NCBI GenBank assembly: GCA_002794775.1
Contig: NBAY01000055.1
Span: forward strand, 62,001 to 126,000
Direction of reading: 5' to 3'
Length of the DNA: 64,000 nucleotides
DNA from: Porodaedalea pini
Taxonomy: Eukaryota > Basidiomycota > Agaricomycetes > Hymenochaetales > Hymenochaetaceae
Of this stretch, positions 46,201 to 58,705 are shown one piece after another. The position numbers and the translations under genes are program-made. The notes below the pieces were generated by a model that was given only the letters and a program-made list of their open reading frames with translations, ran no database searches and had not been told where the DNA came from. Position 1 is the first letter of the stretch. Each line of letters begins with the position of its first letter.

Positions 46201-49200
46201 ATGCTAAAATAGGTACGAGGCTTTCTCCCTTCATCATCGAAGTGACTTGTCGAGCATCACTTTCTATGTAGCGATGATTTCCGAGCTAGTTACCGCGCAT
46301 CTTGAATGGCACAGAGCTGTGTGGGACTGCGACGAGCTAACGCAGGTATGCTTCTATTTGTAAAATCGAGATACCATACTGATAATATCCATGGAAGACT
46401 TCAGGTCCGTCGGCACTGTATACGCCTGTTCTACTACGGTCAGCTATCGCAGCGAGGTAAGCAGCAGCACGCTTTTTTATCTTTGTGAAGGAGGACATGT
46501 TGTTGATGTTTACTCTGGCAGCTCGAATATCGATAGTGGCGCACTGCATAATATTAGGCCTCGACGTGCCCTGCTGAGCGACCAAATTTCTCAAAGCCTG
46601 TCAGAATGCTGTCAAATTCAAAGCCGCGAAAGCCTTACAATCGCTTTCCTCCTGCGAAACATTGAATTAGTACGTTAGCCCAAATTAAAGGAAAGTGACA
46701 CTTTCTGATTGTGTGACAGACTTTACGCGTATGCTTTCCCGACCTTGATGAGGATACGTTTCGAGAGACAGAACTTGCGACTGACTATCAAAGCGCAATT
46801 GTTCATCTGGTCGGCGTGCTCCAGCATCCTCTCTACGAGCCGTTCGATTCACTCCGCTTTGCATTGAACGCGGTTGCCGGGAGCGCGTCGTGGGCCGATC
46901 GCGTTCTTGCCATGGGCAAATGCTGGATCGCGTTATCGCAGATATTGCTTTCTCTCTATGTGCCCAATATTCATATCGATCCGCTGCGAGTTCAAAACTG
47001 CAAGAGGTCATTCCGAAATGCTCAAGAATCATGGCTTCGTTCGCAAATCCACGTGCATTCTTCCTGGGAGTGGTGTAAGACAGGGAAGCGCAATAATGTC
47101 TTCACACATCTTCTTCAAGACCGTCTTCAGCATATGGAAAGTGATTCACATGTTGAGAATTCGGAGTATGCCATCGACCGTCAGAGGGATTTCTTCCTCC
47201 TACAGTCATTCTGGAACGAGACACGAAATTTCCTCTCGGAAATAATGTCTCCCAGGCGCCTAGAGCGGTTCATTCTCGCCACGGCCGAGGCAAGCGAGGA
47301 TGTACTACCTCAAGAATCTCTACTCCAGGATTCTATAGCAAACTTCGTTCAGCGGATGAAAAATGTTTACGCTCCTTTACAAGACCTTACGCCGGCTATC
47401 GAACTAGCAATGACGCAAGTTCGCTTTGGTCTCCGAACTTTGCGACATTCATCGGTCCTCAGCTCGCGTCCATCGTTAAGTTCAAACGTCCACAGGATTT
47501 TAAGCTTCCCATCCGTCCAAGCAAGGAATGCGGTCTCGGTAATCAGATCGGAAGAACTAGTTCAACCCGGATTTACGTCAGGCGACGCCCTGCTTTTGCA
47601 GCTTATAGGTCTTTCGCAGAGCATCTCAAGAGAAAACAGAATGAGTCACAGGCTTGTTGAGATTCGAAGTCTCTATGAGAGAATTTCGTCACTGTGGAAC
47701 ACCAAACTCACCAATGAGGCGGAAAAGGCACACCGAGCAGAGTCTTTATATCGTAGCAGACAGGTTGTACATGATGCCGTCGATGACGACCCAGACGACG
47801 AGCAGGTGCTTCAATTGTTTCCGACGTTTGCCGATGATGACGGAGAAATAGACTCGACAACCGTATCGAAAGAGCATATACAGCCGGAAAATAGCCTCAC
47901 ATTATCGTCAGGGTTCGGCCAGAAGCTATTGAACGTCCATTTGCTACTCTTTGGCAGTACTGCCTCCCAGCCTCAGAAAGAGTATGGTGCGCTCTGGGAT
48001 TCATTGCGTTCTCAAATGGTTTCGTGCTGGGTGGATGGTCCACTGTTGTCTTTGGCGTGCAACGTTGATGATGATAGCTTGGCTTTTCGCTTGGAACTTC
48101 TTCGCAACGCAAAATCTCGTTTTCAGCGGACAGTCGAGGGAAATGCATTCAGCTTCTATCGCGATCCGGATCTACAAGAAGCAAGGAAGGCAACAGACCT
48201 TGTAAACGAGCTGAGAGACAAACTGTGCAAGCTTATTCACTTATGGCCGGATCAGCTCGTTTTACAGCATCTGCGAGACCGATGTGACAGTATTTTGTCG
48301 ATGAACATGAGCAGTCCGGTCGCAAAGATGCTCGGAGCGATCGAACGTCTGTTACTTCACACCGAAGACTGGGAGATGTTCTCAAATCGCGAAAACTCGC
48401 TGAACGCTCACAGGCAGTCCCTGACTGAATTGATTGTAGAATGGAGGAAACTGGAGCTTACAGGATGGAGATCTATACTAGAATACGAAACTGAAGCATT
48501 CTGCATTGAACTTGGAGATTGGTGGTTCCGACTTTACGATGCTACTGTTCGCGGACCAATAGCAGCCAGTCAAGAACCAGCGTCCGTCGACTCGCTTAGC
48601 CATTACTTCGACTCTTTGACGCCGCTCATAGAAGATTTCATCACTTCCTCTCCCCTTGGCCAGTTCAAACGTCGACTGTACATGATCTGGTCGTTCGCGT
48701 CGATGACGTCAGGATTTGCGGCCATTGAAGAGACTTCTAAGGAGGCCATGAAACGCGCTTCAAAGATACTGTTTTCGGTTCATCTCTTTTACGATCAATT
48801 TGTCGACAAGGTCAGCACGCTTTTCGCTGACCAAAGAGCTTTGATAGAGAAAGACATTCAAAGTCTCGTCAAACTCGCGACCTGGAGAGACGTTAATGTC
48901 CATGCTCTCCAGCAAAGTGCTCAGAAAACACACAAACAACTGTACAGGAGAATTCGCAAATTTAGAGAACTTCTTCGCCAGCCGATTGCGAGCCAGCTTC
49001 AGATCGGCGACAGACACGCAGACGCTCCTACCACTCCAGGCGAAGCCGATCAAACTGTTGTCCTCAGTGAGAACTCTGAGACCAGCGAAGCGCCGCGGGC
49101 GCTTAAGAAATTCGTATCGGTGCTTTTGAATGATCTCGGTCATATTTTGGATTCTTCATCAGCATTGGCTATCGAAGAGCTGTCCAGTACCATCATATCG

Positions 49201-52200
49201 GTCCAGGAGGGATACACAAAATCGGCCCCGGAAAAAAGTCTCTCACCTGATGAACGGAAGAGGTGGAATTCGGCTTTACTAGTTCGCAAGAGGAGGTCCT
49301 GGAATGACTTTTTGAAGGAGCTCAAGCGCATTGGAATATCGCCAAACGTAAAACCAGAAATACTTCAAAAAACATCGGAGCAAAAGATGTGTGATGGAAC
49401 AATCTACATTGAATTTGTTTGCGGACGCTCCGTTTGTATCCAGGCTGAAGAAAGTTGATTCCTACTTTTATCGGTCGATTGGCCTTTTGAATGACTTGCT
49501 TCAATGCGATGGTGATCACCACCCCGACATTGCCACACGAGAACTGCAGCGAGGAGTGTCTTCGTTCGAGTCAGCTTTCTCATATGCTACTTCTGCAAGA
49601 GCGAGGTGAGTTATGTTCTGCAGATCAATTCATGTAGCGCTGAAAGGAATTAGGATTTCTGACCTGACTGGAGAATGGGGTTGCATACGAGCGTTCTCTC
49701 GAAAGCTTCACGCGCTGGGACAGTCTCACGGTGCATGCATAGCGGCATCTTCGATAGGAAGCCTACTGCAAGACGTGGAAGTGAAAATGACGGAGACTCT
49801 TGATGCGCTCAATGAACTGCTTAACTTTGCAGCTAATGTTTCAGACCTATCGGAAGACGGCTCATCCCTAAAGATGACTGCCCTTGATGGGCTCCGTCGT
49901 TGGATATCGAGCAGCGCGGACATCATAAACCGACTTTCGGAACTATCACGAGGGTTAGAGAACAGCAATTTCATGACCGAAGGTACGCTTCTATCTACGA
50001 ACAACAATCTTGGCTGTACTCATTTTGAAAATCATAGATGATCTGGATCTCATCCGCTTGTCTGTTAAACACCTCGAAAGCACCGAGTCCCTCCTCTCAG
50101 ATTTAGCCGTTCGCGAGCCCGCACTCATACGATTCTGCGACGCAATCCGCGACTGGTCTCATCAGCGCCTCATTGAGACTAGCCTTTTGAATGTCGCACC
50201 GGGCGTCTCGGCCTTGCAAGCCGACTCAAATAATGTTGTTGACCTCCTTCTCGTTATAGGCCAAGACCTTCTTGAAGCCGAAAGATTGATGACGGGAGAC
50301 GAGGTAGATGACTCCGGTCACGTTCGCCGCCAACATGCTATGCAGCTCCAAGTTTCACGGGTGCTTCGGATGGATAAACTACTACTGCATTTGCAAAACT
50401 TTGCTCAGAATCTGTACGGAAAATCTCGACAAGTGATATCCGACTCACTCCGTCAAATTCTCCCCTTCCTTGACAATTACATTGCATTCGTCGAGCGATA
50501 CATTCTCGAGTATTCGGCATGGACGAAATCACTCCTAAAGCTTACGTATATCTCGGGCTATCTGCTTCGGAATATCGCACAAAATGGTTTCTGCAAGCCC
50601 CTCGAGGTAGAAGACGCGGATGGAGCAGAAGGCGCCGTGGAGTGCGCTGAAGGAACAGGACTAGGTCAAGGAGAAGGGAAAGAAGATGTCAGCAATCAGA
50701 TCGAAGATGAGAGCCAGTTCGAGGGAGTCAAAGGTCAAGAGGACGAGACAGATGGTCGACAGAAAGAAGACGGCGGCGATGCAGCTTTGGACGTCGATTT
50801 CGATCTAGGCGGCGAACTCGAGGATGGCCGAAGCAGGAGTCATCACCAGAAGATGCGGAGGAGGAGGAGGAGGAGGATATGCCCGACCTTGACGACGAGT
50901 TCGATCAAGACACTTCTGATGACCTCAAGCCCGTTGATGAGAACTTCTGGAATGAACAGCCAGAGGATAAATCAGCGGATGGTCAAGACATGGATGAAAG
51001 TAATGCAGAGGGTGGAGAATCAGAGATGGCTGCGAAGGAAAAGGAGCATCAGGCGAACGAAACGAAGACAAAGGACCCGGAACAAAACAAAAGCTTGCCG
51101 AACGAGGAGGAGGATGCTATGGAGAAAGTCGAACCAGACCTCGAGGACAAGGAGCAGGTCAGTGCTCAGAAGCAAGAACCCGATGCGAAGATGGACGACG
51201 ACGTTGATCTGTCTCAACCGGAAGACGCTCCTACTCAGCCCGAAGGACCAGAAGAGATGATCAATGACCTGGACGAGTTAAATATCGACGAGGAGCTCAC
51301 GGACGTTGAAAAGCAAAGCCAGTATGATCATTCGGAGTTGGAAGATGATGATGAGGGGGAAATTGACCCAAAAGAAGTTGGAACGGAGTTAACGAAGGAT
51401 GAAACAGGCGACCAAGGAGAGGGAGAGGCTATATCCAGCGCAGATACCCATGCGGATAACGGAGCTGACGATGGTGGGAACATGGAAGCAGATGATGCGT
51501 CCGGCCCTCGTGAAAACGAACCTCAAGCTTCGGAGGAAGCGTCAGCAGAGTTACCTCCCTCCACCGGTCGTGAGACAAAGCAGTCGACTTCTAATGGAAA
51601 ATCGTAAGTTTATCTGTGACTCTGCGTATATAATAACCAAATTTGAATTTCAAAACAGCAAGGCGGAAGCCGCTGACCACATCGAAACTGCACTCGCTGC
51701 GCAATCCGATCCGAATACCCTCTCTGGCGGTGCTGAATTAGGTCAAAACCCATCAAACACGTTGGACGCGCCTCTCCCAAACCCACATCGGAGTCTGGGT
51801 GACGCAGTACGCGAAGTTAAGAGGCGCTTTGACGAAATCAAGGACGCGGCAGATGCTGAGTCGACCACACCAGCTGCTCAAAACGATGCAGCTAAGTCGA
51901 CCGCCCTCGAATACGTCCCTGACGACTCTATGGACGTTGATATGCAGGCGCTTGGACCAGCAATGGGTGAAGAAAGCGCCAAGCTCAACAAGCTTAACTT
52001 GCTTGAGGAACATGACGAGATGCAGGCGGCCGCACCGTCAGAGATCCCGTCTGCACACTCGGATGATACTCAAGATCATGTTGAGGCCTCTCGTCTAAAC
52101 CAGACTAAAGATGAAGGCAGAGAGCCAGCTCGGCGGGCTGATCAGCAAGGCGAGAATGCAGATCTGCAGGTGATGGACGTTGACAACGACCTTCAGGGCG

Positions 52201-53207
52201 TGGGCGAGCTTCCTGAGCTCTCAACGGACGAGCAAGAGCTAATCCAGGGCAAGAAGGTCGAGATCGAGCTGAATAAGTGGCGTCGCGAGGGTCAGCTCGA
52301 GGAGAACGGCCAGCATATCTGGCAATTATACGATGCTCTGACGCAAAGCCTCTCATTCTCGCTGTGCGAGCAGCTGCGTCTAATCCTTGAACCAACGCGA
52401 GCGACGCGTCTCATGGGTGACTTCCGCACAGGCAAGCGACTGAACATGAAGAAAATCATCCCGTACATCGCTAGCAACTACACGAAGGATAAAATCTGGC
52501 TCCGCCGCGTGCGACCCAGCCAGCGGGAATACCAAGTCCTTATTGCGCTGGATGATTCGCGTTCGATGGCGGAGTCGCACTCCATTCACCTCGCTTTCCA
52601 GACGCTTGCTCTAGTCTCGAAAGCGCTCAATCGACTCGAAGTAGGCGACGTCGCGATCGCAAGCTTCGGCGAAACGATGCGGATGTTGCACGGATTCGAG
52701 GACGGTCCCTTCACGGATCAAGAGGGGACTAAGGTTGTAGAGGCGTTCAAGTTCGCCCAGACCGCGACGGACGTGCGCTCGCTGCTCGAGTCGAGCGTGG
52801 AAACCCTTGCGAAGGCGCGTGAGCGGCGTGCATCTTCATCGCCGTCCGATCTTTGGCAGCTTGAAATCATCATCTCCGACGGTATCTGCCAGGACCACGA
52901 GGAGCTGCGCGCCATCATGCGTAAAGTGGAAGAAGAGCATATTCTCATTGTCTTCATTGTCATAGACGCGCACCACGAATCTTCACTCGACGACTCCGCC
53001 GGTGATGCATCTCGCTCGCAGAATTCGATCATCAACATGAACCAGGCGATGTACCGGACAGTCAATGGCCGTCTGGAGTTGCATATGCAGCGTTACCTGA
53101 ATTCATTCCCTTTCGAATTCTTTGTAGTATTGAAGAGCGTGGAGACGCTTCCCGACGTGCTAGCAGACACGCTTAGGCAGTTCTTTGAGAGGATTTCTGC
53201 GTCATAG
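37265..53207 (+). CDS. mdn1: Midasin, giant dynein-like AAA ATPase of 60S ribosome assembly
   Basis: About 20 exons encode roughly 4,900-5,000 residues, close to yeast Mdn1 (4,910). Six AAA Walker A motifs appear in order: STPSSGKTS (about 38340), GETGTGKTS (39420), GPTSSGKTS (40855), GETGSGKTS (41714), GSPGVGKTT (42988) and GPHSSGKTS (43914). Walker B segments include LLDEINLAS and LLDEMNLAS. A long helical linker follows, then an Asp/Glu-rich region (about 50600-52200). The C-terminal MIDAS domain begins with the metal site DDSRSMAES (about 52552). Midasin uses ATP to strip assembly factors (Rsa4 and Ytm1 in yeast) from pre-60S particles in the nucleolus and nucleoplasm. No disabling change was noticed. 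Confidence 0.95.
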
Positions 53208-53276
53208 ATAATCATTCAGTAGTCGGTATACAGATCTAGTAGATACATGGTTCTTTTGTAATAAAATTATAAAGCA

Positions 53277-54519
53277 CTAATCTTCATCTTTCATCGACTT
53301 TTGTATTTCATCCTGCCAATCCCTGGTGAAGTTATTAATGGTCTGCCCCGAGCTCATACTAAGCAGCTCAAATGGGACCATATTATGCACATTCGCCGGC
53401 GAGTTTCGTGTAGCAGCTTCATGCGTGCCAGAGTCGACGTTCTTCAGCAACGGCGTGGTAGGAGAGCTTCTATGGCGCGCAAGCAGCTCATCGTATGTGA
53501 AGAGTAGAGGATCAGTGCGTGGTGCGTAAGGATTGAAGTCGACGATGTGTGCCGACTGGAGATCACGAGTGAGGATCAAGTCAAACGTGTCTGCGTTTTC
53601 GCTTCAGACGTAGACCAGTTCAATAAACACTGCAGCCACTCACAGTCGTCCGTTGGCCACAGCTTATCAATCTCGCGGCTCCAGAGACTCCTTACCGTTG
53701 TTTGTATTTTGTCACGAGTCTCCTGTTCATTCATATACGCGTAGAAGTTCGGATCGCGCTGGGTTATCGCTATAAAGGATGCGAAACTACGTCAGAACAT
53801 ATACATCACCTGAAATGCGGAAACCGGACCTAACAACTTCCTCGAACGTACAAAACATCTGAACTCCCGGCTCGTATCCACATGGTACCATTTGCGAAGG
53901 ACAAGCTCGAGTTCATATGGCGGTGCGTCTGTGATCTTCGCAGGCACACATCCGTCGAAGACAGTTCTCGGCTCAACGTCATGTGATATGAAGTCGGAAG
54001 ATTTGAGCAACATATACACTTCCGAGGGAGAAGTACACTTTAGTGGTGAAGAGGATGGGAGGATCCATGAAGCATCCTGATCACTATGAGCCGAAATCTG
54101 TGCTTGTCGTTGAGAAAGTGCACACGTACCTTTGGCGAGGAGAAATTCAGCTTCGGAAACACCGCCTTGTAGTCCGTTATAGCTTTCCTGATTTTGGTGT
54201 CGATTTCCGGAAACGCGAAACGCTCTTGTGGTTCCTCTTCGTCGTCTGAGGCATCGTGATCTTCATCCGGTTCCTCAGGTCTCAATCCCGATTCAAAGTT
54301 AGCGTATGTGAGGCAATGGATCATGCAAATGCAGACACACACGTTATCGGACCCTTCTGGGATGCGCACGCCATCCGAGAGCATGTATCTCCTAAAAACT
54401 TCACCGAGAGGCCGGATGACGGTGGATCGGATGCTGACATGCTTGAAACGAGGATACCAGGATGAGAACTGGAAGGCTAGGACGTCCCCGCGTGAGAGAG
54501 GTGGGAATACATCTGTCAT
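53277..54519 (-). CDS. cdc123: CDC123, eIF2 assembly factor
   Basis: It starts at ATG 54519 (MTDVF) and ends at 53277, converging on midasin. Conserved D123-family parts in order are FSSWYPRFKHVSIRSTVIRPL, GVRIPEGSD, KAVFPKLNFSSPK, DVYMLLKSSDFISHD, LELVLRKWYHVD, EFRCFVRS and HIVDFNPYAPRTDPLLF. Cdc123 is an ATP-grasp-fold chaperone that joins eIF2 gamma with its partner subunits. The ORF extends upstream to 54609, but the family starts at this methionine. The 5' third is copied at 57943-58430. Homology of the copy begins at about 54163, inside the second exon. Confidence 0.9.
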
Positions 54520-54790
54520 GAAGTACGTTCTAGTAGTGACTCTTATGCGCAAGTCTTTATGATGATAGCCCGATGCGAAGATGTATAGCAAAGGCAGTTT
54601 GTTTGGCACAGAACAGATCTACTGTGGGTCCGTGTTATGGACAGGCTCGCTTAGTCATTTTTTTTTTCACCGCACTTCTTTGCTCTCACCTGTCATCATC
54701 GTCCCGGCCCTCTTCTTAGAGTTGACTCTTTAGCCAGTCGTTCCGCACAAGTCTGTCTATTCATTCGGCTTCCTGGCAGTAGCACGGGAA
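54520..54790. promoter_or_regulatory. Divergent promoter of CDC123 and Z2 (duplicated at 58420-58705)
   Basis: The sequence is partly conserved with the region between the CDC123 fragment and Z3. Shared parts include an AGGCTCGCTTAGTCA block, a T-tract and CACCGCACTTCTTTGCT. The right copy has about 20 extra bases near 58535. These shared blocks are candidates for promoter elements of the Z genes. Confidence 0.5.
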
Positions 54791-57261
54791 ATGACCCAGG
54801 GTAATTGGGTTGCGATACTACAGCGATGCGTTGTTTGCGACTGCATTCTAGATCTTCCAAGTTGCTCTGGCAGGCATGACGAATATGAGATTCATTCATC
54901 AGGCCGCGTTCACAGACACCTGTTAGAGATGAGCAAACTCGACAAAAACCCTGTCCTCAGCCTATCTCTACTGAAAGCCAGATAGATTGCAAATCTTGCA
55001 ACAAATCAGTTCGTGGTTATAATTGGAGAAGTCACGAAGAGACTATGGGTCACGTGGAAAGCCTGAAATCCTCCGAGTTTTGTAATGACAATGACTCTGG
55101 GCGTCTGCATTGCATGGTCTGCAATGTGCTTCTTCCGGTTGATGTAAGATGGAGAAAGCATAGATTGTCTGACAGCCATCGCATCGCCAGAGTTGTGCGT
55201 CTGAAAGATAACAGTACTAGTGGATCATCACTACCGACACGCATTGCTGCAGGAGACATTATGCAAGAAAATGCACGCAATTCAGCAACCACCGCAGGTG
55301 TGCAGCATTCTTATAACTTTATTATCAAACTGCAATATTTACTATGTGCTTGCAGGCCCAGCAGATAGGGGACTCTCGGCTTCTCGAGGATCGACAGAGT
55401 TACCTTCGTGCTCGAAACAAAACAACGGCCATGAACCAGCAGAAACATCTTCGTCTCCATTGTCTTCATCCAACTCCGACGATGGTGATAGACCACTGAG
55501 TGCCCCGGCATCCTCTCTACATACAAGAGGTCGCAATAAGATTGATGGGCGAAGGCAAATTGAGCAAATAGCTCCGTCTCATCTCAACACAGCTCAGGCC
55601 TCATCCGCAATGTTGGAGGAGGCACGACATGCCAGAAAGCCCAGTGTGATTGTAATATCTGACTCTGAGGATGAGACTCCACAAATCAACACCAAAATTG
55701 CACGGAAGCTGACGACTGTCGACGTGCCAATGAATGTTGGCCCAGTGAAAATCAGTGATGAGGTTGATCTGCCAAATATTCGGCCTGGAGAAGCGGCCCA
55801 CCTGAATAGCATCCTCACACACAGCAGACAAACAAACTACAACTGGGGCGATTCTCCCTCAGATACGGATAATGGAGGAACAGAAGAAGAGATTGATCAA
55901 CTGCAGGATGACGATGAAATGGATGTAGAATCAGTAGATGCAGACTATCCAGAGGAGATAGACGAGAACAGGAAAGCCTTAAGCATTCTTGTCAAAAAGT
56001 TATCTTCCCAGATATTCCGACTGATCGGCTTCGACTCGGACCTTGGGCGGCTCCTGGTTCAGGGGCGTCTGCGTCTTATTGCAAATGGAGAAGGCGTCGA
56101 AGCCCAAGGCGCGCTGTGCGTATCACTTGCTCCATTCCAAGTTGGTCTACGTTAACCACCAACGGCTTAGATCACCACGCGAAATCAATAGCTTTGAAAT
56201 TCTCTGCAATCTTGTGCCAAAGCTCCGCGAAGAGCTTGTTCGTATGTCTGAAGAAGAGGCGCAGGGCGTTGCAGCGAACGTGTGTGATTCTCCATTCAGA
56301 CTTATCCGATTCGTTGCTAATATACTAAACGAGCAGATGAAAAAGCATGCAATTACTGCTCGACGACGGGACGTCCAAAAGGCCAAAAACAATATTATCA
56401 AGATCCTGGTCCATCTTAATGAGATACCTGAAGACCAAGGGGATGCATTGAATGAGAAAACTAAGCGTGGCTTTAAAAGCGAACTTGGTAAAATGCTATG
56501 TCCAGTCGACTTGGATTGGAACAAGCTTGAGTACGGTTTTTCTCGTTATTTCTCTTCATCTTTGATGACCAACTCACGGAACTCTCACAGTGTGCGTAGG
56601 AGGATTCAGAAGGGGAGTATTGAAGTGGCAGCAGATCAGTATCCAAGAGGGATATACACAGATTGTGAATGCGATACAAATAACTATGACAGAGGGCTTC
56701 TTAAGAATAAAGCTCTGGTACATGTGCGTGTCGCTTAGTCCTTGACGAGAGACAGTGATATCAATAATCATACAGCTTGGGAAGCTCATTTTCACTGGGC
56801 GCCGTTCTGCATTCACTGCTAAGGGTGGACTTCCTAAAGCAGGAACGAACGCCGAGATTGCAAACATGTGCGAAATGACGCCATGCGCTATTGCCTACGT
56901 TGCATGCCTGGTGAGGTTTCAGACTGAATTTCTTGAGCATGAATCTAACAGCTTTTGCAGATGCGATTCAGCATTAGCGACATGGAGACGTGGTCTCTCA
57001 TGGATGGAGAATTCGACACCATCCAGTTCTATTGGAATATCGTTGGGATCTTTGATGATAGCGAGTCAGCCAAGGGCATTCTTCGCTGGTGGAACAAGTA
57101 GGTATCCATCGTCTCTATGCCGGTCCCTTTTATTGACTGCATTGATGACAAGGGAGATCTTTGGAACTCAGCGTCCGAAAGCTCCGAAGAAGAGGCCGCC
57201 AGGGACTCTGGAGGTCCTCCAAAGTCAGCGTGAAGCGAAGCGCAATCGTGCCGAGTCGTAA
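54791..57261 (+). pseudogene. Z2: zinc-finger / SIM / DUF6698-like gene, frameshifted in the finger region
   Basis: The full domain order is present: U1-type fingers, a Ser/acidic linker with VIVISDSEDE (SUMO-interaction-like), then the DUF6698-like domain (GKMLCPVDLDW, PRGIYTDCECDTNNYD, GKLIFTGRRSAF, RWWNK) and a basic tail. Compared with Z3 one base is missing near 54957. The first frame then stops at TAG about 30 nt later, while the second and third fingers continue in the next frame. No plausible intron repairs this. An internal ATG at 55045 could give a product lacking the first fingers. From about 55360 the exons splice in frame to 57261. It could also be a sequencing error. Function is unknown. 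Confidence 0.7.
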
Positions 57262-57459
57262 CTGGTATTTTCTTGAAACTCAACCTTGGACGATCTTGGA
57301 CCAACGAAACCCAGCCTCGTATCTGATATCCGTATATATTTCATGATGTGTATGCAACTGTTGCGACGAGGCAGCGATTACTTTGGAACGCGTCACTATA
57401 AACTGATATCAGAGCATCAGAGCCAGTGCTATTGTAAACGCGTAGCAGATGAATACATA
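57262..57459. other. Intergenic, duplicated from the Z3-MOB2 interval
   Basis: It is homologous to about 61190-61383 and contains no gene. Its right end joins directly to a middle exon of the MOB2 fragment, because the last-exon segment is missing here. Confidence 0.6.
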
Positions 57460-57942
57460 CCCGCTTTTATACGAAAGATAGAGTCATCGTCAAGCATGTT
57501 CTGCACCCAGGTCATGACATAATCGATGTATGTCGGTGCAGCGAGCTTTACTTGCTTCCGGTTTTGATCGATCCAAGTATGATCAAGACTGCAAACAAGC
57601 AACTCCATTAATATGAATCGTCTTGTAGGTTGAATAAACTCACGTCACACCAACAGACATAGTAGGACACGTCTGCGAGGTGCAGCACTCCGCAATGACG
57701 CCGTAGAACGAGTTTAGATTGGTATAGAAGTCAAAAACTATTATCGGATGCACAAAGATCAGCGACAGAGACTCGAAATACTTCCGCCGACAACGCACTA
57801 TTGACCGCAACCCACTCCATGACACCCACGTACTTCAGTAGCATGACGTCTTGAAGTTCCCCTTCAAAAGCACGGCCTCCGTGAACGGGCTGCAGAGATA
57901 GAGAGGCTTCTGCACCGCAGCGTCAGGCGTAGGGGAAGCTAG
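57460..57942 (-). pseudogene. MOB2 fragment at a duplication junction
   Basis: It is homologous to 61853-62340 of the intact MOB2-like gene, on the minus strand. It covers the exons coding FDFYTNLNSFYGVIAECCTSQ and the neighbouring residues. The last exon of MOB2 (about 470 bp, corresponding to 61383-61852) is deleted and the first exon is absent. The right end at about 57942 is fused to CDC123 sequence. Not functional. Confidence 0.85.
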
Positions 57943-58418
57943 TGGATCGGAAACACTGCCTCACAGTCCGCTATAGCTTTCCTGATTTTGGTGCCGGTTT
58001 CCGGAAACGCGAAATGTTCTTGTGGTTCCTCTTCGTCGTCTGATTCATCGGGGCCTTCACCAGGTTCCTCAGGTTTCAATCCCAATTCAAAGTTAATACA
58101 GACAAGGCGATGAATCATGCAGTTGTAAACACACACGGCCCAGTGACGTTACCGGACCCTTCTGGGATTCGCACGCCGAGAGCAGGTATCTCCTGAAACC
58201 TTCACCGAGAGGCCGGACAACAGTGAATCCGATACTAAGTGCCCACTCGGCTGCACGGGTTAGCTAACTTTTGGCTGATGGGGAAATTCAAATTGGCAGG
58301 GACCTTTTAGCTAACCTATGCAGCCGAGCGATGCTTCATTGCTTGAAACGAGGATACCAGAATGAGAACTGGAAGGCTAGGACGTCCTGAGTGAGAGAGA
58401 TGAGAATACATCCGCCAT
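57943..58418 (-). pseudogene. CDC123 5' fragment, frameshifted and interrupted by a small insertion
   Basis: It is homologous to about 54163-54519. The initiating ATG (58416-58418) is kept. One base is missing compared with CDC123 soon after the start, giving an early stop. Exon 1 is also interrupted by an 83-bp inverted-repeat insertion at 58246-58328. The second-exon part retains DDEEEPQE and ETGTKIRKAI. Confidence 0.85.
58246..58328. mobile_element. 83-bp MITE-like insertion in the CDC123 fragment
   Basis: The ends are inverted repeats of 22 bp with two mismatches (CTCGGCTGCACGGGTTAGCT against its partner at 58307-58328). The stretch is absent from the parental CDC123 gene at the corresponding point (about 54437). 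Bases on both sides resemble the parental ATGCTGAC sequence, suggesting a short degraded target duplication. It has no coding capacity. Confidence 0.75.
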
Positions 58419-58705
58419 GAAGTGCGTTCTAGTAATAAGTTGCGCAAATCTTTATGCTGCGCCGAGATGTGACAGCCAGATAGCGAAGACAGATTGTTTG
58501 GCACGGGATTGATTGACTGTGGGTCCGTATTATAATGATATAAACGCCCAACATAGGCTCGCTTAGTCACGTTTTTTTCACCGCACTTCTTTGCTGTCTC
58601 CTGTCATCACCGTCCGGGTTACTTCTTGTCAGCGGTAGACCGTCTCCTTGGCCGATTGTGTTCTCGATTGTATATCCTCCTGGCTCACTGAAAGTGACAA
58701 AGAAT

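Noticed and set aside
54955..54995. An intron repairing the Z2 frameshift
   Set aside because: No GT-AG pair of realistic length lies between the two frames; only an 8-base GT...AG is available.
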